Shown: piece after piece, positions 26,077 to 34,287 of the stretch | Layout: every line of letters begins with the position of its first letter | Position numbering within the stretch: position 1 is the stretch's first letter | Assembly (NCBI GenBank): GCA_050943535.1 | Contig: JBMNPJ010000006.1 | Coordinates: 62,001-126,000 of the forward strand | DNA length: 64,000 bases | DNA from: Massiliimalia sp050943535 | GTDB lineage: Bacteria; Bacillota; Clostridia; Oscillospirales; Ruminococcaceae | Reading direction: 5' to 3' | Made by a program: the position numbers and the translations under genes | Notes under the pieces: model-generated | What the model was told of the DNA's origin: nothing | Databases searched by the model: none | What the model saw: the letters and a program-made list of their open reading frames with translations, nothing else

Positions 26077-27015
26077 GTGGCCGCGATTGGAGGTACGAAA
26101 AAAATCAAGGCAATTCATGTATGGCCGTACCTATTCTGTTTGCCTTTTATTGTATCATATTTGGCTTTTAACCTGTTTCCTACCTTGTATTCTTTGGTTC
26201 TCAGCTTTTTTAAATGGAATGGGGTAGGAGAAAAAACATTTGTTGGAATTAGTAACTATGTCCAGCTGTGGACAAAGGATCCTTTATTTTTAAAATCTAT
26301 TGGGAACACCATTATTTTGATGGCATTTGGTACACCAATCACAGTATTCTTAGGTTTATTGGTGGCTTATCTATTATTTGATGTTGGACGAGGACGGAGA
26401 ATTTATCAGACGATTAACTTTTTTCCGTATATTACCACACCAGTTGCTATCGGTTTTATTTTCTCTTACTTGTTTGACTGGCAGGCTGGATATGTAAATA
26501 AAGTATTAGTAGCACTGGGGATTTTTGATGAACCTTTTTATTGGCTGCAAAGTCCTGCAGCTGTTCGTGCAATCGTAGTTATTATGGTTGTATGGCGGTA
26601 TTTAGGCTATTATATGACCATTTATTTGGCCTCTATGACTTCTGTTCCGGCAGAAGTATATGAAGCGGCTAAAGTAGACGGGGCAAGATCTATTACCATC
26701 TTTTTCCGGATTACCGTGCCGCTGTTGAAAAATATTTCTGTATTTTTAGTTATTACTTCCTTAATCGGCGGATTACAGATGTTTGAAGAACCGCTGCTCT
26801 TGTTCAGCGGATGGGCAGCACAAGGTGGCGTCAGCGCCGGTGGACCGGACAATGTAGTACTAACTACAGTATGGAAGTTCTATAACGATGCCTTTAAGCT
26901 GGATTCACAGTTGGGATATGGTTCTGCAATTGCATATTCTTTGTTTGTTGTAATCATGTTGTTCTCAATCATCAGCTTTAAAGTTTCACAGGGAAGGAAT
27001 GGTGGAGATGAGTAA
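26077..27015 (+). CDS. Sugar ABC transporter permease (MalF-like)
   Basis: The 312-residue integral membrane protein has about six helices and the binding-protein-dependent permease signature EVYEAAKVDGARSITIFFRITVPLLKN (EAAxxDGA, near residue 200), the contact site for the ATPase. The N-terminal helix begins HVWPYLFCLPFIVSYLAFNLFPTLYSL, typical of MalF/UgpA-type CUT1 permeases. The start is a GTG at 26077, 6 bases after AAAGGGGAG. It overlaps or abuts the next permease gene, with which it should form the membrane channel. Confidence 0.93.
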   Translation: MAAIGGTKKIKAIHVWPYLFCLPFIVSYLAFNLFPTLYSLVLSFFKWNGVGEKTFVGISNYVQLWTKDPLFLKSIGNTIILMAFGTPITVFLGLLVAYLLFDVGRGRRIYQTINFFPYITTPVAIGFIFSYLFDWQAGYVNKVLVALGIFDEPFYWLQSPAAVRAIVVIMVVWRYLGYYMTIYLASMTSVPAEVYEAAKVDGARSITIFFRITVPLLKNISVFLVITSLIGGLQMFEEPLLLFSGWAAQGGVSAGGPDNVVLTTVWKFYNDAFKLDSQLGYGSAIAYSLFVVIMLFSIISFKVSQGRNGGDE

Positions 27016-27823
27016 ATTTCAGGCAGTGATTAAGCATATTTTGCTGATAATCATGACGTTTATCATGTTTATTCCACTGTATTCCGTATTTGTTATGGGA
27101 ACCTATTATAGTGAGGATATTTTTAAAGGAATTCCAGTTTTTCCAAGCGACTATCTGTTGGAAAACTTAAAAACAGTATTTAAGGCCAATTTTACCCAGG
27201 CATATGGAAACTCTTTGTTTATTTCTGTATTTTCTGTTATTTTAAGCGTTCTTTCTTCTTCTATGATGGGATTTGCGTTGGCAAAATATAAATTCCGTTT
27301 GCGTAAATTTTTGTTTGCCATGCTGATGGTTATTATGATGATTCCTGGTCAGATTTCCATGATCGGATTTATTCGCGAAATGAAAGTAGTTGGATTGTTG
27401 AACACCCATCTGCCTTTGATCATTACCTGGATGGCATATCCATTCGGAACTTTTTTCATGACTCAGTTTATCCGTGATTCTCTGCCTACAGAAGTTATGG
27501 AATCTGGTCGTTTGGACGGATGTTCCGAACCGGGGATTTATTTTAAAATTGTTTTGCCGTTTATTAAACCGGGACTTTTGACTTTGGCAACATTGGTATT
27601 TTTGAGTTCTTGGAACTCTTATATGATGCCTTTGCTGATTTTGAATAAGCAGGAACTGTATACCATTCCTTTGATGGTATCTACTCTGTCCACCCAGTTT
27701 AGAACTGACTACGGTGCTACCATGGCGGCATTGTCCATTGCGATTTTGCCAATGATCTTAATTTTTGTGCTGTGCTCTAAGACCTTTATTCGAGGGATTG
27801 CAGCCGGCGCTGTTAAAGGATAA
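27008..27823 (+). CDS. Sugar ABC transporter permease (MalG-like)
   Basis: This roughly 271-residue partner permease has six predicted helices and the signature EVMESGRLDGCSEPGIYFKIVLPFIKPG (near residue 165), in which the usual EAA Ala is Ser. It corresponds to MalG/UgpE. The ATG at 27008 is chosen because GGAAGGA lies 9 bases upstream; the in-frame ATG at 26999 would have no spacer. The start lies inside the end of the MalF-like gene, showing translational coupling. A GC-rich hairpin follows the stop. The ATPase must come from elsewhere. Confidence 0.92.
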   Translation: MSKFQAVIKHILLIIMTFIMFIPLYSVFVMGTYYSEDIFKGIPVFPSDYLLENLKTVFKANFTQAYGNSLFISVFSVILSVLSSSMMGFALAKYKFRLRKFLFAMLMVIMMIPGQISMIGFIREMKVVGLLNTHLPLIITWMAYPFGTFFMTQFIRDSLPTEVMESGRLDGCSEPGIYFKIVLPFIKPGLLTLATLVFLSSWNSYMMPLLILNKQELYTIPLMVSTLSTQFRTDYGATMAALSIAILPMILIFVLCSKTFIRGIAAGAVKG

Positions 27824-27840
27824 CATTTTCATAATAAGTT

Positions 27841-27868
27841 GCCCCGCTTGCATAACTGCAAGCGGGGC
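27841..27868. terminator. Hairpin between convergent permease and URO-D-like genes
   Basis: A perfect 12-bp stem, GCCCCGCTTGCA and TGCAAGCGGGGC with loop TAAC, sits between two convergent genes. The T-run is weak on both sides, so its terminator strength is uncertain. Confidence 0.7.
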
Positions 27869-27887
27869 TTCGTCTACTATATAAAAC

Positions 27888-28967
27888 TTATCGATAGGTC
27901 TCAGCCAATTTTACAATTCTGTCTGCCTCATCGGGAGAAGAAGCATCCTGTACAACCAGATTGAGTCCTTTTGGAGACAGATTTTCCAAAAGATCCTTTA
28001 TTTGATGTTTGGAAATGATGATGGTTAATCCTCTGCCGGATTTTTGAATTTTTTGCAGTACTGGAATATATTCTGTTGCCGGAGGCTGACCGTCAACCTG
28101 CACCCATTGAATCATATTGATTTTTGGGATTTGCAGGATGGTATCAAGATGTCGGATTTGCTCAATTCCATCCATATGATACACAGCATAATCCAGCCAT
28201 TCGGAAGATTCAGTCAGTTCGTCTACGATAAATTCCCGGAAAATATCCGGAGAAATCATAACAGAAAGGTCACACTGCAGCTGCATCAATTTGCCAGGTG
28301 CCCAGAGATTCATCCAGCCTTGGAAAGAGCCTCCGCAGCAATTGTCTTTTACTGCGTTAAATAATATGTCGCCGGAAGATTTTAAAATCTGTACAATTTT
28401 TTTCCCTGCATATTTTACATTATCTGGGTCGGTGAGGAGATCAATTAATAATTCTTCATTTCCTCGCAGCTGTGCTAAAGCGTCATAGCTGCCGCAGTTA
28501 TCCGGCATCCCTACAAAATAACGCCCCTTTGCTTCGGATGCGAAATATTCCAGCAGTTTTTTCTCTTGCTGAAATACTGGGTTAGTGTTTGGATCAAAAT
28601 CATAGCAATAGGATTGCAGGTCTTTAATGGATGGATGAATCCAAATGGTATCTGGTTCATATTCTACATTGGATTCCGGGCAGATGTATTTAGCATGTCC
28701 ACCTGTTCCGAAATAGGGGAAAATGCAGGGAAGCGCATCACCAGCATAATAAGTATGGTCAATTTTTTTCAGATTGCGGGTTACAATCCATTCTCCGTCT
28801 GTATACCAGCGTTTTAAATCTTCTTTTGAGGTGGGTTTGTTATCTTGATAGAGATGGTCCGGATCTTTTGGAGCGGTGACAGAAATGCAGCATCGATCTA
28901 ATATTTCGTTATGCCACAGATAGTCGTATCGCTTCAAAGTTTTTTCATGTTGATCAAGAAAGTTCAT
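27888..28967 (-). CDS. Uroporphyrinogen decarboxylase-like (URO-D fold) protein
   Basis: The 359-residue protein resembles the URO-D/methyltransferase-like proteins frequent in gut Firmicutes beside sugar transporters and AraC regulators. Visible blocks are MNFLDQHEKTLKRYDYLWHN, YHMDGIEQIRHLDTILQIPKI and NMIQWVQVDGQPPATEYIPVLQKIQ, which match the C-terminal beta-barrel segment of that group. True HemE is about 340 residues with a different N-terminal substrate loop, so haem synthesis is unlikely. The start ATG at 28967 follows AAGGAGGATTTCC. It is divergent from an AraC regulator 195 bp away, its probable controller. The reaction is unknown; methyl transfer or a sugar-linked step are speculative options. 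Confidence 0.75.
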   Translation of the reverse strand: MNFLDQHEKTLKRYDYLWHNEILDRCCISVTAPKDPDHLYQDNKPTSKEDLKRWYTDGEWIVTRNLKKIDHTYYAGDALPCIFPYFGTGGHAKYICPESNVEYEPDTIWIHPSIKDLQSYCYDFDPNTNPVFQQEKKLLEYFASEAKGRYFVGMPDNCGSYDALAQLRGNEELLIDLLTDPDNVKYAGKKIVQILKSSGDILFNAVKDNCCGGSFQGWMNLWAPGKLMQLQCDLSVMISPDIFREFIVDELTESSEWLDYAVYHMDGIEQIRHLDTILQIPKINMIQWVQVDGQPPATEYIPVLQKIQKSGRGLTIIISKHQIKDLLENLSPKGLNLVVQDASSPDEADRIVKLAETYR

Positions 28968-28994
28968 GGAAATCCTCCTTAAAGTTATGTGTAT

Positions 28995-29100
28995 TGATAT
29001 CACCTTTATGATATCATGAATTGTCAGGAAAGGCTTTGCGTATTTTATGATATTTTTGATTTTTGTTATGGTTGACAGAAGAGAAAAATAGGCATAATAT
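28995..29100 (+). promoter_or_regulatory. Divergent control region: palindromes and promoter of araC-like gene
   Basis: Two copies of the palindrome TGATATCA lie at 28995-29002 and 29009-29016, 14 bp apart (centre to centre), close to the start of the URO-D-like gene. A near-consensus promoter for the AraC gene follows: TTGACA (29072-29077), 17-bp spacer, TAATAT (29095-29100). The palindromes are candidate binding sites for the AraC protein. Confidence 0.6.
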
Positions 29101-29162
29101 AGGAATATATGTGTGAAAATATACAAATAGTTATTTTTTTATAGATGATTCTAGGAGGTGAA

Positions 29163-30032
29163 ATGGTGGAACGGATTACTCAAAAAATTCCTTTGGAAAG
29201 TAGTGATTTTCCTTTTAATATTTTTGATGCGACAGGATACCGAGAAGAAACCGCATATTTACATAATCACGACTGCTTGGAACTAAATTATGTTGCAAAA
29301 GGAACCGGTGTCTATGTAATTGGCGATAACCGATATGAAATTTCTCAGGGTGATCTGCTGGTAATCAATAACTGTGAGTACCATATCGCTTTGGATCGAG
29401 AAGATTTGCTGTTAAAGGTTATTGTGTTTAATCCAGATATGGTATGGCAAAACAATAGTTTGATGGATTATAAATATTTGCAGACTTTTTTCGAGTGGAA
29501 AAGTAATTTTAAACACCATTTTTCCGCAGATGACCTGATGGTAGAGCATATCGCTACCTTGTTTTATGAAATTGAAAATGAGTGGAACCACAGACAGGAA
29601 GGATATCGGCTGGTCATCAAAGCACTTCTTTTGAAAATGCTGGCGCTGCTGTACCGAGGATTTGCTTTAAAAAAAGAAACTTCCGAAAAGGTTTTGAAAT
29701 TCCAGACAGAATATAATCGGATCGTCGATGCTGTTGCCTATATTGATGAAAATTACTGCAATCAGATTGAACTAAAGCAATTGTCAGATCTGGTACATTT
29801 AAGTCCCAATTATTTTTCTGCGGTGTTTAATCATGTAATGTCCACGTCGGTATCCAATTATATCAATAAAAAACGAATTAATTACGCCTGTATGCAGCTG
29901 CAGACTACACAGATGAATATCTGTGAAATCGCACTAAAAGCTGGATTTAATGATGTTTCTCACTTTAACCGGATTTTTAAGTCGCAGCTGCACATTTCCC
30001 CAAAGAAATATCGGGAACAAAATAAACTATAG
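29163..30032 (+). CDS. AraC family transcriptional regulator
   Basis: This 289-residue regulator has an N-terminal cupin-like sensing domain (ETAYLHNHDCLELNYVAKGTG, ISQGDLLVINNCEYH, about residues 25-80) and a C-terminal AraC double helix-turn-helix (DAVAYIDENYCNQIELKQLSD to ISPKKYREQNK, about 190-289). The ATG at 29163 has AGGAGGTGA directly upstream; an earlier in-frame ATG at 29145 precedes that site. It is divergent from the URO-D-like gene, with palindromes in the intervening region. It probably senses a small sugar and activates that gene, perhaps also the adjacent ABC operon. An intrinsic terminator follows. Confidence 0.92.
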   Translation: MVERITQKIPLESSDFPFNIFDATGYREETAYLHNHDCLELNYVAKGTGVYVIGDNRYEISQGDLLVINNCEYHIALDREDLLLKVIVFNPDMVWQNNSLMDYKYLQTFFEWKSNFKHHFSADDLMVEHIATLFYEIENEWNHRQEGYRLVIKALLLKMLALLYRGFALKKETSEKVLKFQTEYNRIVDAVAYIDENYCNQIELKQLSDLVHLSPNYFSAVFNHVMSTSVSNYINKKRINYACMQLQTTQMNICEIALKAGFNDVSHFNRIFKSQLHISPKKYREQNKL

Positions 30033-30041
30033 CTGTCATTC

Positions 30042-30086
30042 AAATCAGAGAACGGAAGCAAAACAAATACAGTCCTCTGATTTTTT
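30042..30086 (+). terminator. Terminator after the araC-like gene
   Basis: AAATCAGAG (30042-30050) pairs with CTCTGATTT (30075-30083), followed by a T-run. Confidence 0.8.
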
Positions 30087-30159
30087 GTGTTTTTGACAAA
30101 AAATAAAATATATATTTATAAAATATATAAAAAACATGGAATTTGAAAAAAATCCATAA

Positions 30160-30231
30160 CTGTAAAGAAAAACACTTGACAGCAGGTGGGGAAATGGATA
30201 TAATATGTCATGTAAAGAAAAATGCTTTACA
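30160..30231 (+). promoter_or_regulatory. Consensus promoter of ylxM-ffh flanked by two inverted repeats
   Basis: A perfect sigma-A promoter, TTGACA (30176-30181), 17 bp, TATAAT (30199-30204), is flanked by two related inverted repeats. One is CTGTAAAG-N7-CTTGACAG (30160-30182), whose right half contains the -35. The other is TGTAAAG-N7-CTTTACA (30211-30231), at the expected transcription start. Both share the spacer AAAAAYR and are about 50 bp apart. This is the layout of a repressor operator pair; the regulator is unknown. Confidence 0.7.
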
Positions 30232-30255
30232 GTGTGTCTGTCAGGAGGTGTCGCT

Positions 30256-30630
30256 GTGAGTACCGAAGGAAAGGATCTCAATATTGCAGTTCTTTTGGAT
30301 TTTTACGGCGAAATGTTGACAGAAAAACAAAGGGATGTTATTGATCTTTATTATAATGAAGACCTGTCTTTGGGTGAGATTGCTCAAATTGAGAAAATTA
30401 CCCGGCAGGGAGTGCGTGACAGCATTAAACGGGGAGAAGATTTTCTCTTGGAACTGGAAGAAAAGCTGGGGATGCTCCGGCAGTACCGGCAAATGCAGAA
30501 AACGTTTGCAGAGATTTCCAGACTGTCTACCGAAATTTATAAAATCAGTGACACCTATAAATATTCTGCTAAGCTCAGTGAAGCAGCAATGCGTATTATG
30601 AAAATTGCTGAGCAGAATATTGACCGTTAA
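30256..30630 (+). CDS. ylxM: YlxM-like SRP-associated helix-turn-helix protein
   Basis: This 124-residue protein belongs to the YlxM/p13 family, encoded directly before ffh in Firmicutes and thought to tune signal recognition particle expression or function. The core LLDFYGEMLTEKQRDVIDLYYNEDLSLGEIAQ and ITRQGVRDSIKRGEDFLLELEEKLG (residues about 10-70) is the sigma-70 region-4-like helix-turn-helix. The C-terminal half is helical. The start is taken as the GTG at 30256, 5 bases after AGGAGGTG; the upstream in-frame ATG at 30205 would lie 51 bases earlier, overlapping the -10 region. It is followed 25 bp later by ffh. Usual length is 105-120 residues. Confidence 0.9.
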   Translation: MSTEGKDLNIAVLLDFYGEMLTEKQRDVIDLYYNEDLSLGEIAQIEKITRQGVRDSIKRGEDFLLELEEKLGMLRQYRQMQKTFAEISRLSTEIYKISDTYKYSAKLSEAAMRIMKIAEQNIDR

Positions 30631-30655
30631 TATTTACAGATGAGGAGGTTTCCAG

Positions 30656-32017
30656 ATGGCGTTTGAAGGGTTGAGCGATAAGTTATCTGCGGTGTTTAAA
30701 AAGCTGAAATCCAAAGGTAAACTGAACGAGGACGATATTAAACTGGCCATGCGGGAAGTACGGCTGGCGCTGCTGGAGGCCGACGTTAACTATAAAGTTG
30801 TAAAAGATTTTGTAAAATCTGTCAGCGAGCGTGCTGTGGGGGCGGAAGTGCTGGAAAGCCTGACGCCGGCTCAGCAGGTAATCAAAATTGTAAATGATGA
30901 ATTGTGCCGATTGATGGGCAGCGAGAATTCTCGAATTCAGTTTCCTTCCAAACCGCCTTGCATTGTAATGATGTGCGGTCTTCAAGGGAGCGGTAAAACG
31001 ACCCATTCTGCCAAACTGGCAAAGCATTTTAAAGCGCAGGGACATCGTCCGTTGCTGGTTGCTTGTGACGTTTATCGTCCGGCTGCAATTGAACAGCTGA
31101 AAGTAGTTGGAGCACAGGCAGAAGTTCCCGTTTTTGAAATGGGACAGATTGATCCGGTAGAAATTGCAAAAAAAGCGATTTCTCATGCAAAGGATCATGG
31201 AAATGATTTAGTGATTTTGGATACCGCCGGACGTCTTCATATTGATGAAGCACTGATGGAGGAATTAAAAAATATTAAAAGTCAGGTAGAACCGTCTGAA
31301 ATTCTGTTGGTTGTAGACTCTATGACCGGTCAGGATGCAGTCAATGTGGCTCAAAGCTTTGATGAAGCTCTGGGAATCACAGGGGTAATCCTTACTAAAT
31401 TGGACGGTGACACCCGAGGCGGTGCTGCTTTGAGTGTTCTGGCTGTTACCGGAAAGCCGGTTAAATTTGCCGGGATCGGTGAAAAGCTGGACGATTTGGA
31501 ACCGTTCCATCCAGAACGGATGGCTTCCCGTATTTTGGGAATGGGTGACGTACTGACTTTAATTGAAAAAGCACAGGTAAACCTGGATGAAAAAAAGGCC
31601 GGGGAAATGATGCAGAAGCTGAAACAGAACAGCTTCGACATGAACGATTTGCTGGATCAGATGCAGCAGATCAAAAAGATGGGACCACTCAAGCAGGTGA
31701 TGAGCATGCTGCCGGGAGTGGGGGACAAAATCAAGGATGAAGACATTGACGATCGTCAATTGGTTCGGATTGAGGCTATGATTACATCCATGACTCAAGA
31801 AGAACGGGAAAATCCAAAGATTATTAACCCTAGCCGGAAACGCAGAATTGCGGCTGGTTCCGGAATGCGGGTAGAGGATGTGAATCGTCTTCTCAAACAA
31901 TTTGAGGCTATGCAGAAGATGATGAAACAGCTCAATCCAAATCGAGGCGGAAAGAAAAAACGCCGCAGAGGATTCCCTATGATGCCTGGTATGGGCAGCG
32001 GAATGCCGATGATGTAA
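30656..32017 (+). CDS. ffh: Signal recognition particle protein Ffh
   Basis: Ffh is the SRP GTPase that binds signal sequences at the ribosome and docks with FtsY to deliver membrane proteins. The 453-residue protein has an N domain (ALLEADVNYKVVKDFV), a G domain with P-loop GLQGSGKTT (near residue 108), DTAGR (near 190), TKLDGD (near 247), and a methionine-rich M domain (about 300-450: MMQKLKQNSFDMNDLLDQMQQIKKMGPL, SRKRRIAAGSG) that binds SRP RNA. The methionine-rich tail ends GMGSGMPMM. It begins with ATG after GAGGAGG. It sits in the conserved order ylxM-ffh-rpsP-khpA-rimM-trmD. Confidence 0.98.
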   Translation: MAFEGLSDKLSAVFKKLKSKGKLNEDDIKLAMREVRLALLEADVNYKVVKDFVKSVSERAVGAEVLESLTPAQQVIKIVNDELCRLMGSENSRIQFPSKPPCIVMMCGLQGSGKTTHSAKLAKHFKAQGHRPLLVACDVYRPAAIEQLKVVGAQAEVPVFEMGQIDPVEIAKKAISHAKDHGNDLVILDTAGRLHIDEALMEELKNIKSQVEPSEILLVVDSMTGQDAVNVAQSFDEALGITGVILTKLDGDTRGGAALSVLAVTGKPVKFAGIGEKLDDLEPFHPERMASRILGMGDVLTLIEKAQVNLDEKKAGEMMQKLKQNSFDMNDLLDQMQQIKKMGPLKQVMSMLPGVGDKIKDEDIDDRQLVRIEAMITSMTQEERENPKIINPSRKRRIAAGSGMRVEDVNRLLKQFEAMQKMMKQLNPNRGGKKKRRRGFPMMPGMGSGMPMM

Positions 32018-32096
32018 TTTTGTGGTTGCTATTGCTCCGGTATTCACTGCCGTTTGCAAATAGATTTGATTTAAAATGTTCAGGAGGTGACAGTAA

Positions 32097-32336
32097 ATGG
32101 CTGTTAAAATTAGATTACGTCGTATGGGTGCAAAAAAAGCTCCTTTCTACCGTGTTGTAGTTGCTGACTCTAGATACCCAAGAGATGGCAGATTTATCGA
32201 AGAAATTGGTTACTATGATCCAACCAAAGAACCATCTGTAATCAAAATTGATACTGAAAAAGCAAAAAAATGGATGGCTAACGGCGCTCAACCAACAGAC
32301 ACTGTGAAAAAGCTGCTGAAAAACATTGCTGAGTAA
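32097..32336 (+). CDS. rpsP: 30S ribosomal protein S16
   Basis: The 79-residue product starts MAVKIRLRRMGAKKAPFYRVVVADSRYPRDGRFIEEIGYYDP, the diagnostic S16 N-terminus, and ends in a short basic/acidic tail of typical length (75-90). S16 binds 16S rRNA early in 30S assembly. It starts at ATG after AGGAGGTGA. The coding region uses the codons of a highly expressed gene. It lies 79 bp after ffh and 22 bp before khpA. Confidence 0.99.
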   Translation: MAVKIRLRRMGAKKAPFYRVVVADSRYPRDGRFIEEIGYYDPTKEPSVIKIDTEKAKKWMANGAQPTDTVKKLLKNIAE

Positions 32337-32358
32337 TTTAGTAAAGAGGTAACCTGTT

Positions 32359-32592
32359 ATGAAGGAATTACTGGAAACGATTGCGAAGGGTCTTGTTGAA
32401 AATAAAGACGCTGTTGAAGTACAGGTTGACGAACCAAATGACGAAGGCATTATCGTGTATCATTTACATGTTGCTCAGGAAGATATGGGTCGCATTATTG
32501 GTAAGCAAGGTCGCATCGCAAAGGCAATCAGAGCTGTTATGCGCGCGGGCGCAAGCCGTGTGGACCAGAAAATAGCGGTCGAAATCGACTAA
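32359..32592 (+). CDS. khpA: KH-domain RNA-binding protein KhpA (YlqC)
   Basis: The 77-residue protein is a single type II KH domain with the RNA-binding loop GRIIGKQGR (about residues 47-55), followed by IAKAIRAVMRAGASRVDQKIAVEID. KhpA pairs with KhpB/Jag to bind RNA and affects cell size and division in Firmicutes. Its position between rpsP and rimM is conserved. It starts at ATG after AAAGAGGTAACC. A hairpin with a T-rich tail follows, which could separate khpA from rimM in part. Confidence 0.97.
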   Translation: MKELLETIAKGLVENKDAVEVQVDEPNDEGIIVYHLHVAQEDMGRIIGKQGRIAKAIRAVMRAGASRVDQKIAVEID

Positions 32593-32603
32593 TTAAGAAA
32601 TTA

Positions 32604-32640
32604 GGGAAGTGTGATGTCTGCACTTCCTTATTCTTTTATT
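32604..32640 (+). terminator. Hairpin terminator after khpA
   Basis: GGAAGTG (32605-32611) pairs with CACTTCC (32621-32627), followed by TTATTCTTTTATT. This moderate terminator splits the operon between khpA and rimM. The rest of the 190-bp gap shows no clear promoter. Confidence 0.6.
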
Positions 32641-32782
32641 GTAGCCCATATTTGGCAGACGGCGGAGGATTCCTTGCAGGTGATATGGCTTTTATCAATT
32701 AAATATGGTCTCAGACAGTTTACTTTAGGATAAAACGATTTGAGATATTATTGTGCAGCATTTTTGGAAGGAAAGGATAGAT

Positions 32783-33313
32783 ATGAGAAAACAGTTTTTA
32801 GAAATCGGAAAAATCGTTTCTACCCATGGAATTAAAGGAGAAGTTCGGGTGCAGCCCTGGTGTGATGACGGAGAATTTTTGACAGAGTTTGACCGGCTTT
32901 ATCTTCGCCGGGGAGAACAGTCCGTAGAGGTAGAACACGCTTATGTGCATAAAAATATTGTAGTGATGAAACTTTCCGGAATTGACACCATGAATGCGGC
33001 ACAGTCTATGCGCAATCAGATTTTATATATGAACCGGGATGATGTAGAACTGGAAGAAGGCACCTATTTTATTCAGGATTTGATCGGACTGACTGTCATC
33101 GATGCAGACAATCCATCCAAAGAATACGGTGTGCTGTGTGATGTGACCCAGACTGGGGCCAATGATGTTTACCATATTAAAAATGAACAGGGAACAGTGA
33201 CCATGATTCCAGCAGTGCCGTTGGTAGTAAAAGAAACCAATTTGGAAGAAGGCTTTATGAAAATCAGTCCGATTCCGGGATTGTTTGATGATGCCGAAGA
33301 AGTTCGGGATTGA
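32783..33313 (+). CDS. rimM: Ribosome maturation factor RimM
   Basis: RimM helps assemble the 30S head and binds S19. The 176-residue protein has the N-terminal beta-barrel (FLEIGKIVSTHGIKGEVRVQPWCDD) and a C-terminal PRC barrel (YFIQDLIGLTVIDAD to MIPAVPLVVKETNLEEGFMKI, then PGLFDD). The start ATG at 32783 has AAGGAAAGGA about 6 bases upstream; the ten in-frame codons before it lie upstream of that site. It overlaps the region just before trmD, whose start is 11 bp after the rimM stop, and should be translated with it. Confidence 0.97.
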   Translation: MRKQFLEIGKIVSTHGIKGEVRVQPWCDDGEFLTEFDRLYLRRGEQSVEVEHAYVHKNIVVMKLSGIDTMNAAQSMRNQILYMNRDDVELEEGTYFIQDLIGLTVIDADNPSKEYGVLCDVTQTGANDVYHIKNEQGTVTMIPAVPLVVKETNLEEGFMKISPIPGLFDDAEEVRD

Positions 33314-33324
33314 GGAGGAAATAC

Positions 33325-34032
33325 ATGCGGATCGATATTCTTACCTTATTCCCGGAAATGTGTGAACGGGTGCTCAGTGAAAGCATTGTGGGACGTGCCA
33401 GAAAAAATGGATTCATTCAGGTATACTGCCACAATATTCGGGATTATACCCTGGACAAACACCGTCGGGTGGATGATGCCCCGTATGGAGGCGGAAAGGG
33501 CATGGTCATGCAGGCGGAACCTATTTGGCGGTGTTTTTGCGCTGTATGGGAAGAATCCGGAACCATTGAAAAACCCTATGTCATTTATTTATCCCCTCAG
33601 GGAAATGTGCTGACACAGCAAAAATCCATTGCTTATAGTGAGATGGAACATCTAATTTTATTGTGCGGCCATTATGAAGGCGTGGATGAACGGATTTTGG
33701 AAAAAATTGTGGATGAAGAAGTATCCATTGGGGACTATGTGCTCACCGGCGGTGAACTGCCAGCATTGGTGTTGACCGATACGGTAGCGAGATTGTGTGA
33801 TGGGGTGCTGTCTGATTCCGTTTGTTTTGAGGAAGAAAGCCATTATAACGGTCTTTTGGAATATCCCCAGTATACAAGACCTGAGGTTTGGGATGGAAAG
33901 GCGGTTCCGCCAGTGTTGCTCACTGGACATCATGCCAATATTGAAGCATGGCGCAAACAGCTTTCTTTGGAGCGGACACAGAAGAAGCGCCCGGATATGT
34001 ATGAGAAATATGTAGAAAAACAGGGAAAATAG
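33325..34032 (+). CDS. trmD: tRNA (guanine37-N1)-methyltransferase
   Basis: TrmD uses SAM to methylate G37 of tRNAs, preventing frameshifting. The 235-residue SPOUT-class protein shows MRIDILTLFPEM at the start, DAPYGGGKGMVMQ (about 50-62), the trefoil-knot motifs YLSPQGN and LCGHYEGVDERI (about 85-120), SIGDYVLTGGELPA (about 133-146), and the C-terminal domain with YTRPEVWDGKAVPPVLLTGHHA. Start: ATG at 33325 after GAGGAGGAAATAC. rplS, which often follows, is absent here; an HPr gene comes 255 bp downstream. Confidence 0.98.
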   Translation: MRIDILTLFPEMCERVLSESIVGRARKNGFIQVYCHNIRDYTLDKHRRVDDAPYGGGKGMVMQAEPIWRCFCAVWEESGTIEKPYVIYLSPQGNVLTQQKSIAYSEMEHLILLCGHYEGVDERILEKIVDEEVSIGDYVLTGGELPALVLTDTVARLCDGVLSDSVCFEEESHYNGLLEYPQYTRPEVWDGKAVPPVLLTGHHANIEAWRKQLSLERTQKKRPDMYEKYVEKQGK

Positions 34033-34158
34033 AACTCGTGTTGAAAACGTATAGATAAACTAACATAAAACGTTGAAAACTTTATGTGCTAAATCAACAA
34101 ACACGGGAAAAATAGCCCCTTTCAAACTGGAATTTCACATGAATCGTTTCTGAAATTA

Positions 34159-34186
34159 TTGACGCAAATTTCATTTATGTTATAAT
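34159..34186 (+). promoter_or_regulatory. Sigma-A promoter of the HPr gene
   Basis: TTGACG (34159-34164), a 16-bp spacer and consensus TATAAT (34181-34186) lie about 100 bp before the HPr start, giving the gene its own transcript. Upstream of it, 34033-34158 shows only an AT-rich inverted repeat (ACATAAA/TTTATGT). Confidence 0.65.
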
Positions 34187-34287
34187 AAATATCGTTGAGC
34201 GGAGAATAGATAAGAGAGAAATTGTGAAAGATTCCGCTTGATTTTCTAGCTGAAATATTTTATGGTTTTAAGGAGAGTATGGAAGTT

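Noticed and set aside
28968..29126. N-terminal extension of the URO-D-like protein
   Set aside because: AAGGAGG directly precedes the ATG at 28967; the upstream frame crosses the divergent promoter region.
34033..34287. Missing rplS expected after trmD
   Set aside because: No L19-like frame is found there in any reading frame; rplS must lie elsewhere, which is not unusual enough to report.
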